A stretch of DNA of 64,000 bases from Schistocerca nitens (GCF_023898315.1 NC_064622.1:166180178-166244177); one strand, 5' to 3'. Counted from the first letter of the stretch, positions 45,205 to 56,464 are shown. Program-made: numbers and translations. Notes: generated by a model not told the origin, from the letters alone.

Positions 45205-47757
45205 TCAATTGTCACGTGATTGATGCAACGTCGACCGCCATATCTTATCCAATTTTAATCCTTCTTCTTTACGATTAAAATTGTATTGATGTTTGTGGAT
45301 TTCAATTGCCTCTCTACACATACGTGTATAATAATGCGACGTCCTCGCTAGCACGCTGGTTTCACCAAATTTTATTTCGTGATCTCCATCCTTAAAAACA
45401 TGTTCCACTACTGCTGATTTGTCGATATGTCCCAAGCGACAGTTTCTTTTGTGCTCCGTCAACCGTGTATTGATGCTTCTTTTTGTAGTTCCTATGTAAA
45501 CCCTGCCACAACTGCACGGAATTTTATATACCCCTGGGGTGGCTAGGGGGTGACGAGCATCTTTTGTTGATCTTAGGCATTCACTAATTTTCTTAGTAGG
45601 TCTGAAAATGGTCTCTACGTGAAACTTGGCTAGTACTTTCCCAAAGCGATCCGTGATATTATGGATGAACGGAAGAAATACTTTTCCAGCTGATGGTTGT
45701 TGCTCTCTCCTATTTTTAGGCATTTTTCTATTTGGGTGAAGTGCTCGGTTAATCTCGTTTTTCGTATAACCATTTTTTGCAAAGGCTATTCGTAAATGAT
45801 TTAGTTCTTCTTGTAAGTAGCCTGGTTCACAAATATTATTGGCCCTATCCCTTAATGTTTTTATGACCCCCCTCATTTGCCTAGGGTGGTGGTTTGAGTT
45901 CTTATGGAGGTAGCGATCAGTATGTGTACCTTTCCTGTAGACCTTATGGCCTAAGGTCCCATCCGCCCGTTTGATAACTGATACATCCAAGAAGTTAAGT
46001 TGTCCGTTCTTCTCCTTCTCCATAGTAAATTTAATCTTTGGGTTGATGCTATTTAAGTGTACCAGGAAATCATTCAAGTCTTCTTCCTCATGATTCCATA
46101 TTACAAAGGTATCATCCACATACCGATACCACTTCGAGGGGCGTTTTTTGGCCGACTGCAGTGCTTGATGTTCAAAATATTCCATGAATAAATTCGCAAT
46201 TGCGGGACTTAGGGGGCTTCCCATGGCTACCCCATCGATCTGTTCATAAAATTCGCCATTGTACTGAAAATAGGTCGAGGATAGACAGTGTTGGAACAAG
46301 GCTACTATATCAGTAGGGAACATATCGGCTATATGGGAGAGAGCTTCATCAACTGGAACCATCGTGAACAAAGACACTATATCAAAACTGACGAGGATGT
46401 CATTAGGACCGACAGTAATTTCCCTCAATTTCTCAATGAAATGTAGAGAGTTTTTAATATGACTTTCAGTTTTGCCTATGTAAGGTTGTAACAAAGAGGC
46501 AAGGTGTCTGGCTAGTTCTTGGGTAGGAGCTCCAATTGCGCTGACTATTGGTCTCAAAGGAACATCAGGCTTATGTATCTTTGGTAATCCATATAATCTC
46601 GGAGGATAAGCCTCCGTTTTACAAAGATACTTTTTAACTTCTGTAGGAATGGAAGACTGTTTTATCAGACGATTGGTGGCATTCAGCACATTCGTTGTGG
46701 GGTCCTTTTTCAACTTCTTGTATGTGCTGGGTTCCAGGAGATCACTGATCTTCTTGTGATAATCCTCAGTATTCATTAAAACAGTAACATTTCCCTTGTC
46801 AGCGGCAACTATAATAACATTCTTGTCTGCATTGATCTCTCGCAATGCCTTCCTTTCCCCTTGAGACAGATTGCTACTGGGTGGCTTAGCTTTGCGTAAT
46901 ATCCTGGAGGTTTCCATTCTAATTTCGTCAGCAGAATATGATGGTAACTGACGAATTCCTGCCTCTATACTAGCAATAATGTCCTCCATAGGAATCTTGG
47001 ATGGAGTTATTGCAAAATTCCCTCCTTTAGACAGAACAGAAAGTTCTTCCTTAGACAACTCTTTTTCTGATAAATTAATAACCGTTTGGGAATTGTTTGG
47101 AATCGGTGTTTCCTGTCGACCCTCTTGTAGACGATCAAACTTCTTCTTCTTCTGCCTATTGGAAGACACTTCTGCACTAATCTCCATAGATCTAAATGCT
47201 AAACTGTCCACTTTGTTCCAATGACAAAACTGCATAGTATTGCTAATAAGTAAATGAAGATTTAGCAGTTGACCATCACATACCGCCAGTCCTCGTCGTG
47301 TCTAATGTATCCGCTCACGTAGTAATGCCAGTTCCATACGAGAGTAAATACGGTTAGCTTGTGCCGAATGAAACATTCTTCTAACTTTTAAAAACTTGGG
47401 AACTATACCGGTATCACGACAGCGTAGCAGAAACGTGAGTGAGCAAAGTTGTTGACCTTTCTTCTTGCGTAGGTTCTCCAGTCGTCGTACCCTAGTTGAC
47501 ATTTCCTCCCCGTAGAGGCGTCGAATCATTCCATGTAGGCTTTCACGGCCGGCGTCTTCATCAATAAACACTTCCGGGCTAAGTTGCCGTGGTCGATCTG
47601 TAAAACTTCTTCTCCCTAACGTTTCGTTCTCAACTACGGAGAACATCTTCGGAGGTGAGTCAACGACTGGCTGCCGGGAGCTGGGGCCGCCGCTTATATG
47701 GATATCGTAGAGGGCGCCACCGCACGTCATAAGACATGGCGGTCGACGTTGCATCAA
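45205..47757 (-). CDS. Penelope-like polyprotein: RT plus GIY-YIG endonuclease, one in-frame stop
   Basis: One frame spans 47757-45205 with a single TAG at about 47302-47304. The uninterrupted part from 47235 has 676 codons. Upstream, FLKVRRMFHSAQANRIYSR and MELALLRERIH match the N-terminal part of Penelope proteins. RT motifs (numbered from 47235): AADKGNVTVLM near 145, DILVSFDIVSLFT (motif A) near 285, VAMGSPLSPAIANLFME (motif B) near 335, WYRYVDDTFVIW (motif C) near 371. The C-terminal GIY-YIG nuclease starts at GVYKIPCSCGRVYIGTTKR (about 567), with the catalytic Arg and Glu in RLTEHK. The nuclease nicks target DNA for priming. Only the stop codon obviously inactivates it, so the insertion is recent. 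Confidence 0.9.
47621..47652 (-). ncRNA. Hammerhead-like core, Penelope pseudo-LTR (minus copy)
   Basis: The complement of this segment reads CCGAAGA, stem GTTCTC / GAGAAC (6 perfect pairs), loop, then GAAAC. It differs from the hammerhead core CUGAAGA...GAAA by one base (C for U). Hammerhead motifs are known in Penelope pseudo-LTRs. Stems I and III were not shown. An identical plus-strand copy lies at 47907-47938. Confidence 0.45.
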
Positions 47758-47906
47758 TCACGTGACAATCGATTGCCTGCAATCGAGAGAACAGACGATA
47801 GCCAGAGATAGCTGCACATCGACGCCACGTGACGTGCGGTGGCGCCTTCTACGATATCCATATAAGCGGCGGCCCCAGCTCCCGGCAGCCAGTCGTTGAC
47901 TCACCT

Positions 47907-47938
47907 CCGAAGATGTTCTCCGTAGTTGAGAACGAAAC
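47907..47938 (+). ncRNA. Hammerhead-like core, Penelope pseudo-LTR (plus copy)
   Basis: CCGAAGA (47907-47913), GTTCTC (47915-47920), GAGAAC (47928-47933), GAAAC (47934-47938). Inverted duplicate of 47621-47652. The third pseudo-LTR piece at 45057 begins at GAACATCTTCGG, that is, inside stem II of this motif. Confidence 0.45.
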
Positions 47939-48689
47939 GTTAGGGAGAAGAAGTTTTACAGATCGACCACGGCAACTTAGCCCGGAAGTGTTTATTGATG
48001 AAGACGCCGGCCGTGAAAGCCTACATGGAATGATCACAGGGTGAACTATCGGCATATGAACGCATTCAAACAGGACAGAATGATTGGTCTCCAGGAGATG
48101 AGCCTGTCATTCCATGACATCACTGCTTATACAGGGCCTTCTGCTTCAACAGGGAGGCACATGTAGAACCACTGGAGAGAAGGAGGCCATACACAACTAT
48201 GACGGGGTTTGGGTGGCACAAGGTGATCACAGTGTGAGATGACTGCCATATTGTCCTCTTGGCCATAATGGACAGAACAGCTTCATCCACAGCGTTGGTG
48301 CAATGTTGGAGCACTGCAACAGGTGTGGACATGTCTGCGTCAATCTTTCTATGCTGTCTTCCGCAGGCTGGACTGGTGACATGCATACCATTGTGTCAGC
48401 TTCCATTACCCAGAACCCACTAATACCCAGAATTGCAGTGGGTGTATGAAGGTCTATGCTGGCATGTTGAGTGCCAAAATGTAGTGTTTTTGGATGAGTA
48501 CCAGTTCAATTTGTCCTACAGTGATGGTCGCATATGCGTTTGATGCCGCCATGGTGAATGCAGTCAGCCAGACTCTGTTGTGGAACGGCTCAGTGGACAT
48601 CTACATCTACATCAATACTCTTGCAAATTACATTTAAGTGCCTGGTAGAGGGTTGATCTAACCATGTTCACAATAATTCTCTATTATCC

Positions 48690-51360
48690 CAATCTCATAC
48701 AGAGTGTGGAAAAAATGAACATCTGTATCTCTCTATGCAAGCTCTGATTTCCCTTATTTCATTATGATGAGCATTTCTCCCTATGTAGGTAGTTGTCAAA
48801 AAAAATATTTTCGCGTTCAGAGGAGAAAGTTAGTGATTGAAATGTTATGAGAAGATTCCGTTGCTGCGAAAAATGCCTTTGTTTTAAAGATGTCCACCCC
48901 ACATCCCATATAATTCCAGTGACACTTCTCCCCTATTTTCCAATAACCCAAAACGTGCTGCCCTTCTTTGAACTTTCTCGATGTACTACATCAATCCTGT
49001 CTGGTAAGCACCCACATTGCACAGAATTATTCTAAAAGAGGGTGGATAAGTGTAGTGTAGGCAGTCTCCTTAGTAGATCTGTTACATTTTCTAAGTGTCC
49101 TGCCAATAAAACACAGTCTTTGGTTACCCGTTCCCACAACATTTTCTGTGTGTTCCTTCAATTTAAGTTGTTTGTACTTGTAATTCCTAGGCATTTAGTT
49201 GAATTTACGGCCTTTAGATTTGACTGATTTACTGTGTAACCAAAGTTTAACAGATTCCTTTTAGCTTATGTGGATGACCTCACACTTTTCATTATTTAGT
49301 TTCAATTGCCAATTTTTGCACCATAGAGAGATCTTTTCTTAATCATTCTGCAAATTGTTTTGATCTTCTGATGACTTTACTAGTCAATAAATGACAGCAT
49401 TGTCTGCAAACAACCTAAGATAACTGCTCGGATTGTCTCCTAAATCATTTATATAGATAACGAACAGCAAAGGGCCTGTAACACTACCTTGGGGTATACC
49501 AGAAATCACTTCCGTTTTACTCGATGACTTTCCATAAATTACTATGAACTGTGACCTCTCGGACAGGGAATCACACATCCAGTCACATAACTGAGATGAT
49601 ATTCCATAAGCACTCAATTTCACTTGTGTGGTACAGTGTCAGAAGCCTTCTGGAAATCCAGAAATATGGAATCAATCTGAAATCAATTGTCAGTAGCACT
49701 CAACACTTCATGCGAGTAAAGAGCTAGATGTGTTTCACAAGAACAATGTTTTCTCAATCCATGTTGACTGTGTGTCAATAGACTGTTTTCTTTGAGGTAA
49801 TTCATAATGTTCAAACGCAATATATGTTCCAAAATCCTGCTGCATATTGACATTAATGATATGGGCCTCTAATTTAGTGGATTACTCCTACCACCTTTCT
49901 TGAATAGTGGTGTGACGTCCGACTTTCTAGGCTTTGGGTACGGATCTTTCATCAAGCAAACGGTTGTATGTGATTGATAAGTATGGAGCTATTGTATCAG
50001 GAACTTAACTGGTATACAGTCTGGACCAGCAGACTTGCTTTTATTAAGTGATAAGTTGCTTCACTACTCTGAGGATATCTACTTCTATGTTACTCATGTT
50101 GGTAGCTGTTCTTATTTGACTTCTAGAGTATTTACTATGTCTTCTTCGGTGAAGGAATGTTGGAAGGCTGTGTTTAGTAACTCTGCTTTGGCAGCACTGT
50201 CATCAATAGTATTTTCATTGCTGTCACACAGACAAGGCATTGATCGTATCTTGCCACTAGCATACTTCACATACGACCAGAATTTCTTTGGCTTTTCTTC
50301 CAGGTTTTGAGACAAAGTTTCATTGTGGAAACTGTTATAAGTATCACTCATTGAGGTCTGTGCTAAGTTTCGAAGGGTCTGTAAAAGATCGCCAATCTTG
50401 GAGGTTTTGTGGCCTTAAATTTGACATTTTTTTTTGTTGTTTCTGCAACAGTGTCTGGCCTGTTTTGTTTACCATGGAGGATCACCTCCATTGTTTCTTA
50501 ATTTGCTTGGTATAAATCTCTCAATTGATGCCACTATTATTTCTTTGAATTCAAACCACATCTGGTCTACACTTACTTTTGTTAATTTGGAAAGAGTGGA
50601 GATTGTCTCTCAGGAAAGCTCCAAGTGAATCTTTATTTGCTGTTTTGAATAGGTATATTTTTAATTTATTTTTGGAAGATTTATACTTGCAGTATCCAAT
50701 CTTGCTATGACAGCCCTATGCTCACTAATCCCTGCATCCATTTTGATTTTTGTTATTAGTTCAGGATTATTTGTTGGCAAGAAGTAAAGTGTGTTTTTAC
50801 ATCTGCTTACTATGCATGTGGGCTCATGAACTAACTGCTTGAAATAATTTTCAGAGAATGCATTTACCACAACTTTGGATGATGTTTTATGCATACTTCT
50901 GCATTTAAACATGTATTTTTGCCAACATATTGAGGGTGAATTAAAGCCACCACCAACTATAATTGTATGACTTGTGTATTTATTTGAAATTAAACTCAAG
51001 TTTTCTCTGAACCTTTCAGCAAATCTATCATTGGAATTGGGAGATGGGTAAAAGAATCCAATTATTATTTTAATCCGGTTGCCAACAATGACCTCTGCCC
51101 ATACTAACTCACAGGAACTATCTGCTCCAGTTTCATGACAAGATAAACTACTTCTGACAGCAACAAACACACCATCACCAACTGTGTTTAGCCTATTCTT
51201 TCAGAACACCATTAGGTTGTTTGCAAAAATTTCGGCCAGCTTTCAGCGCCTATAATGATTTGAGCATCAGTGCTTTCTATTAGTGCTTGGAGCTCTGGTA
51301 CTTTACCAACACAACTACGACAATTTACAACTGTTATACCGATGGTTCCTGTATCTACAT
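48690..51360 (-). pseudogene. CR1 copy B ORF2: endonuclease and RT
   Basis: Frame 51170-50661 (169 codons) carries VAVRSSLSCHETG, IKIIIGFFYPSPNS (YRPPNS-like), HTIIVGGGFNSPSICW (GDFN motif with Gly for Asp) and SEHRAVIARL (SDHR motif with Glu). The RT is seen at 50351-50112 and 49623-49384: SQLCDWMCDSLSERSQ, VISGIPQGSVTGPLLFVIYIND (motif B) and YLRLFADNAVIY (FADD changed to FADN). Frameshifts and altered catalytic residues show it is inactive. Confidence 0.75.
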
Positions 51361-51507
51361 TTTTCCTGTGTTTGGTCTGTACCCCTTGAGACTGAAGTCA
51401 TTTTTGTGTTTTTTCAAGACCCTCTAACCTAAAAAACCACCCAGACCATGCCACAGCCCCTGCTACCTGTGTAGCCACCTCTTGTGTGTAGTGGACTCCT
51501 GACCTAT

Positions 51508-52079
51508 TCAGCAGAACCTGAAACCCAACCACTCCATGGGGCAAAGTCGAGGAATCTGCAGCCTACAAGGTTGCAGAACAGTGTGAGACTCTGATTCAGA
51601 CCCTCCACTCAGCTCGGTATCTGACATCCGCATTTGGTCCTGTCGACTATGCTGCATATGGTGCGCTCTGCTTTCATCTCGCAAGCAAGACTGGCAGCCT
51701 TTACCACTTCTGTTAGCCACTTGAAACCAGAGAGATTCTCTTTCGATCCAAAGCAACACACATTGGTGGTACCGACATGAGCCACCACCTGCAGTAGGCT
51801 GCACCCTGTGCTCTTCATGGCATCCTGAATGACCCGTTCCACATCTGGAATGACTCCACCCAGTGTGCACACGGAGTGCACATTGGCCTTCTTCCCCTTC
51901 TTGGCAGCCATGTCCTTAAGGGGCCCCATAACGTGCCTAACATTGGAACTCACATCTACCAATAATCCCACCTTCTCTGATTGCCCGGATCTTGCAGGCT
52001 GAGAGGTTTCATCTGAAACAGTACAGGTGGCTGCATCTGGCTGGGCGACAGTGTCAGCCACAGACAGCATGTGGAACAT
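51508..52079 (-). pseudogene. CR1 copy B ORF1: SGNH esterase-like
   Basis: The 156-codon frame 52079-51609 includes VGLLVDVSSNVRHVMGPL (equivalent of the GDS block), KKGKKANVHSVCTLGGVIPDVE, and VVAHVGTTNVCCFGSKENLSG (H-GTN block). This is the ORF1 esterase type of CR1 and L2 elements. The Ser-nucleophile block reads DVSS instead of GDS. A second frame (51870-51508) overlaps and is a shadow in part. Confidence 0.6.
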
Positions 52080-52479
52080 GTTTGTCAGACTGACCTGAGA
52101 GGCCTTTCATGTGGCCCCCTGGGAAGTCTTTCACTCTCTGCCCTGATGTGACCTCCCACTCGACCACAGGTGAGGGATCAACCTCAATGGCAGTCAGTGG
52201 GCTGCCACCACTGAGGACCGAATGGAGGACTTGGATGTGCTGGACATCTGTTGGATACCCACAGCTGGCTCACAACAGTGACACCTGTTCACTGCAGCTT
52301 CAAGCTGTGTAACCAAAGCCATCACAGCCTGGAGCTAAGAGCGAAGTGTCACCAATTCCTTGCATCCGCACAACAATCACAGTCTGTATCCATACTAAAG
52401 ACCGTCAAAAACTACACTACTCAGACAAACAGACTATCAACATGTTGTGCGGAGATCTACTGTAGACCCTGACGAAAAT

Positions 52480-52800
52480 GCCAGAACTGTGTCTAATAAA
52501 TTAGATTAATACACAGAGATTTAAAACATGATCTACCGAATCACTCAGCTGAGACTGAATAATTCGCTCGTGATTTGGAACTTGTAATATGTCACAAAAT
52601 TTGTTTATTTTCTGACACAAACAAAAATACAAGAACTGTGTGTATTAGATATTAAATTAATACACAAAACTTGAGAATCTAAACTATCAAAGTACACAGA
52701 AGAAATTATACAATTCGCTCTTGGTTATGAACTTTCAAAAGTCCAAAAATTGGTTACTTCTGTGTTGCTGCTTCTGTCTTGTCCGGTTGCTGCTGCCTGA
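52480..52800 (-). repeat. CR1 copy B 5' UTR with two divergent tandem units
   Basis: 52484-52590 and about 52635-52745 resemble each other (GAACTGTGT(C/G)TA, AAATTAGATTAATACACA / AAATTAATACACAAAAC, ACAATTCGCTC / ATAATTCGCTC). Repeated 5' units often act as promoters in LINEs. Only the first unit border is shared with copy A. Confidence 0.55.
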
Positions 52801-54310
52801 CTCTATCAACTATGATGCTTTGAGGCACCATTGCGTATAACACATGATCTCACTTCTTGCATCTTGAGGGCAGCCTGCAGAGCTACATGAGGGAGGTTTT
52901 ACAATCTGAGGCATTGCCCCTCCTGCAGGCCATTCCACATGCTATATTTCAGCAGGACAATGCCCGGCCACATGTGGTGAGAAATGTGCAACTCTCTTCG
53001 AAGAATGATGGGTAACACTGTTTCCCTGGCCTGCCCATTTGCCGGACATTTCACCCATCAAACACGTCTGGGATATTCTCAGTTGGCAATTTGTTCATTT
53101 TGGTCCTGACACAGCTTTTGTGTATGTGCCTACAAACTGTGTGGCAAAGTATTTCCCATCAGCATTTTCATGTGCTCTTTGGTTCCATTCCATGACGTCT
53201 AGCAGCTCTGATTGCAGCACATGGTGGCACTACTGCATACTAAATTTCCACAGTCACAGTGCAGTTACCGTTCTGTAATGCTAATCATTTGTGTAGTATC
53301 GTGTTTCAAATTAGGGGAATAAATTATGAATAAATTTCATTATGATCACATCTCTCAGTCTGAGTGTTTCACTTTTTCCACACAGTAGTGTATTAGCCAA
53401 TAAATTATGACTGTGTACCCCTGGAAGAGTTTACAGCTTAAAGTCTGGTTTCTAAATCTCCGTCAAATCTTATAACATGCCAGTTCTTAGTATCTCTTTC
53501 ATGACGGTTAGTATTTGCAATGATTAACCTCTTTTTTTGTGCAGAATTGTAGCAGGCGGCTTCTCCTTTCATTGCTATGCCCCCAGCCTGTGTTTTCCAA
53601 CTCCTTTCTGTTATCTTCATGTTACTCTTATCCACTCTCCCATGACAATCAAATTTTTGTCTCCCCTAATTATCTGAATAGTTTCTTTTATCTCATTATA
53701 CATTTATTCAGTCTCTTCATCTATCAGTCTAGTTGGCATATAAACTTGTACTATTGTGGTGGGTGTTGGCTGTTTCTATCTTGGCTATGAATACACTTTT
53801 GCTATGCTGTTTGTAGTAGCTTGCCCATAGTCATATTTTCTCATTCATTATTAGACCTACTCCTGCATTACCCCTATTTGATTTTATATTTATACCCTGT
53901 ACTTGCCTGACCAGAAGTCCTATTCTCACTGCCACTGCTCTTTACATATTCCCACTATATTTGACTTCAACCTATCCATTTCCCATTTTAAATTCTCTAA
54001 CTATCTACCTGATGAATAGCTTCTAACAGTCCACGCCCTGTTCCATAGACTGCTAGTTTTTCCTGGTGATGACCTTCTGTTTAGTAATCCCTGTTTGTAG
54101 ATTTGAATGGGGGGACTGTTTTAGTTGTGGAACATTTTACTCAAGAGTATGCCATATCCTTAAGTCATTCAGTATAGCTGCATGCCCTCGTGAAAAATAC
54201 CCCTCCATTGTTGTGTACCTACAGTACAGCTATCTGTATTGCTTAGACACACCAACCAACCCAGCTCAGCAACTTCCATTGTTCATTGGTGAAGGTAGGG
54301 GGAATTGATT

Positions 54311-55404
54311 GTATTTATGGTGAAGTATGAAAATGCAGATTTAGTATTCAGATAATATTTTTGCTGTTGCAAAGTTTTTTCCCCAATCTTTATGGTACTT
54401 GTGAGGACCCACAGAGTCAAAATATTACAGGAAGAAAATGATTGACCTCTCCATAGCTGTTATTAGGATACTTTAATCACACTACAAGTTTGAGATTTAA
54501 AATTGCTAGACTTTTGTGATGAGCCCAGTTGAAGTCACATTTCCTACTTTTTATCCAGTCTTGAACATATTGTATATCTATTCCTATTTTGATATCTAGG
54601 TGTGCACATAAAAATCTGTTGTATCTTGTGTTACCATCTGATCCAACTGTGTTGTCAATAAAATTTGATCAGAGCCAGTGTCCTATTCATTATACTTTTG
54701 CCTTGTACGTAGCTAGCCTCTCATCAGACCAGTAGGTGATCTACATGTCTCACTCAGATGTTAATTTTTACCTTCATTTATGGATATCACCTCTGATATT
54801 AGACTGCTGTCACATAGAAGCAGATGTTTCACAAAGCAAACTAATCCTTAATTTGTAACATTATGTATAGTAGTTGAGTGAGTTGTTACTAGCCCAGTGT
54901 CATCCCATTAGCCTTGAACTACTGTGCAGTTATTTCCTTGCCAACAATAATGACCACTGTCAGTTTTAGGGATAGCTTGATTTTATATTGTGATTTAGCA
55001 TTCTCAACATCATCCAGTCAAACTGATGTTTAATTGAGATTATGTATACACTTTCATCCTTCACCATATGTCTTAGCATTCTTTGTACATAGAATAAAAA
55101 AGAATGTTCAGCACTGTACTGTACCTATTTATTTATTTATTTATTTATTTTGCTGTAGAACATTGTGGTTTGAAGTTACTATATGTGTCATAATTGCCAG
55201 TGTACATTTTCAGGTTTCGTACTGCATCATCTTAAAGGATCTTTTTTTGTTATAGAAAAACCAATTGAAAATTAGATTTAAAATATCGAAATTGGTCATG
55301 TGAATGAAAGTAACCTAGCAGCATCTTGAAGTGTTTTTGCTGCCAAGGCTTTGAGTGGTATCTGACTCTGATAGAAACCTGCAGCTGTTTATTTGTTGTT
55401 GCAG
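54311..55404. other. Intronic sequence up to the OSBP acceptor
   Basis: No element recognised; (TTTA)n at about 55125-55150. The acceptor tract GTTTATTTGTTGTTGCAG lies at 55387-55404. Confidence 0.5.
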
Positions 55405-55661
55405 AGGAAGAAGAGGAAGTGTTTGATGAGACAGGTCCAACAAGCCAGAAAAGTGACATGGAAACTGTGATAAAAACATTAGCAGCTAAGTTGGAAGACT
55501 TGCAGACATGCAGCGAACTCATCACTAAACATGGAGGTGCCCTCCAGCGTTCCCTTTCTGAACTAGAGACACTAGATTCAACTCAAGATGTTTCAGCTAA
55601 ACTAAAGTCTGTTAATGAGAGGGCAACACTTTTCCGGATAACGTCCAATGCCATGATCAAT
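55405..55661 (+). CDS. OSBP: Oxysterol-binding protein exon after the PH domain
   Basis: The exon begins after TTGTTGTTGCAG and ends before GTAAGT. It encodes an acidic start (EEEEVFDETG), then METVIKTLAAKLEDLQTC, ELITKHGGALQRSLSELE and NERATLFRITSNAMIN. This matches the helical region between PH domain and sterol-binding domain in animal OSBPs, which contributes to dimerisation and spacing. It enters in phase 1 and leaves in phase 0. Its joining phase agrees with the exon at 38198-38403, so the two may be adjacent exons. The following exon (continuing the coiled coil) was not found before 64000. No lesion is visible. Confidence 0.93.
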
Positions 55662-56464
55662 GTAAGTTTTTTTTAAAAAAAAAGCATAAATGGGATAAAA
55701 CAAATCAAATTTGAAAGCCCTTTAATAATATGTGAAAAATGTAATTACTGTTACCTGAAAATCATTGTTCAGTTTATATATTTGCTCTTATAATATCCTT
55801 GTAACCTTTTGGTACCTTCATTTAGGTTAGTGCCCAACACTGTCACTTTCCTTTAATGTCTGCCTAATGAAGTTGTGTTTGACAGCTTACTGACATTAGT
55901 TGTGACTGCTTTAGCAGTGGGAGGAATTCTAATTTGTTCTCGTATGCTGTGCATTCTGTTATCCAAACTTTACCATTTTGATAAAAATGTGCGGGCTTCT
56001 ATGCCTGTCAAGTGAATTTGTACATCACATTTCACAGGGATTGATTTCTCATCAGACTTACAAACTGTGCGAGTCAACAGTGAGATTTGACATACATCAT
56101 TGACCGAATTACGCACTCAGAAATTACAAATGATGAAATGGCCAACTATGAATGTCATTTTTCCAAAAATCACCAAAAGTTTCTGTGGAATTTCCCAGTA
56201 CTATTGCCCTTGGCAACATGAGTGGGTTGTTCTTTTGTGTCTGACAACCAGATATTTTATTGAAATCAGTGAGCTTTATGAACAATAAGAAGAACTGGAA
56301 ATTCTATTATTTCCGTAGTTGCCACTTTTCATTGTAGGATGTTTTAGGAAAATTGAGTGTATATCCCCAGTATGGTGTAGATATGTTGATATGCTTATGT
56401 GACCAACTACTACTCATATCAATGACACAGTATTTCTCCATCCTGCCTTCTAGTTTAGAATGGA
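55662..56464. other. OSBP: Next OSBP intron, nothing recognised
   Basis: Starts with the donor GTAAGT. AT-rich; no element identified until the CR1 copy C. Confidence 0.5.

Larger units (their letters stand above)
47529..48036. repeat. Inverted pseudo-LTR arms of the Penelope-like element
   Basis: Arm 47529-47729 and arm 47828-48036 are reverse complements (both contain TGGCTGCCGGGAGCTGGGGC or its complement), with about 98 bases between them. In addition 45057-45240 is the inverted counterpart of about 47735-47925. Such partial and inverted LTR-like copies are known for Penelope-like elements. The arms code for the N-terminal part of the ORF. Confidence 0.9.
45057..48044 (-). mobile_element. 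Penelope-like retroelement, nearly intact
   Basis: A minus-strand element inserted in the Tc1 transposase gene. The 14 bases ATCACAGGGTGAAC occur at both ends (about 45050-45063 and 48035-48048), consistent with a target duplication whose limits overlap the element by a few bases. Inside are one long ORF with Penelope-type RT and GIY-YIG endonuclease, a partial pseudo-LTR at the 3' side (45057-45240) and an inverted pseudo-LTR arrangement at the 5' side (47529-48036). The element is far better preserved than its surroundings. Confidence 0.88.
48598..52800 (-). mobile_element. CR1-group LINE, copy B, inserted in the Tc1-like element
   Basis: Minus-strand LINE whose 3' end (48598-48614, complement of TGTAGATGTAGATG) and coding match copy A at 18150-21999. 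It is longer at the 5' side, reaching about 52800, where the Tc1 transposase sequence resumes. Coding order from 52079: ORF1 esterase-like, endonuclease (about 51350-50661), reverse transcriptase (about 50600-48700). Several frames remain open for more than 100 codons. Confidence 0.82.
44818..53390 (+). mobile_element. Tc1-like transposon with TIRs, split by Penelope-like and CR1 insertions
   Basis: TA dinucleotides flank 28-base terminal inverted repeats: CACTACTGTTTG... at 44818-44845 and its complement at 53363-53390, 26 of 28 positions matching. Both are Tc1 hallmarks. Removing the nested elements leaves about 1.4-1.6 kb, the normal Tc1 size. Transposase coding is plus strand. It starts before 45057, resumes at 48045 (NYRHMNAFKQDRMIGLQ, DITAYTG) and continues at about 52805 (EGSLQSYMREVLQ, AIFQQDNARPHVV, PICRTF in broken frames). 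Many stops; ancient. Confidence 0.85.
42960..54310 (-). mobile_element. RTE-A copy split by a Tc1-like element and an unknown insert
   Basis: 42960-44817 is minus-strand RTE-A reverse transcriptase sequence (matching the complement of 27100-28450). 53391-54310 is its endonuclease and 5' region (including GGGGGGACTG and the complement of CAATGGAGGGGTAT). The break lies in the codons just after the SDHNLLV motif: RTE sequence ...AATTTATTGGCTAATA resumes as TATTGAATATTAAAACTAAAG across the Tc1. A 355-base insert lies at 43418-43775. Strongly decayed; no long frame. Confidence 0.75.
38404..55404 (+). other. OSBP: OSBP intron, 17,001 bases
   Basis: Bounded by CAG|GTAAAA at 38403/38404 and TTGCAG|AGGAAG at 55404/55405. 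Joining G (end of exon 1) with AG (start of exon 2) makes GAG, giving Met-Glu-Ser-Glu-Glu-Glu, which keeps the frame. The intron holds microsatellites, a Tc1-like fragment, the nested RTE/Tc1/Penelope/CR1 cluster, and unassigned sequence. Confidence 0.85.

Noticed and set aside
47829..48044. Independent 71-codon gene
   Set aside because: It is the inverted copy of the N-terminal Penelope coding within the pseudo-LTR arm.
52109..52472. Plus-strand frames of 67-73 codons
   Set aside because: Antisense of the CR1 copy B 5' region and ORF1.
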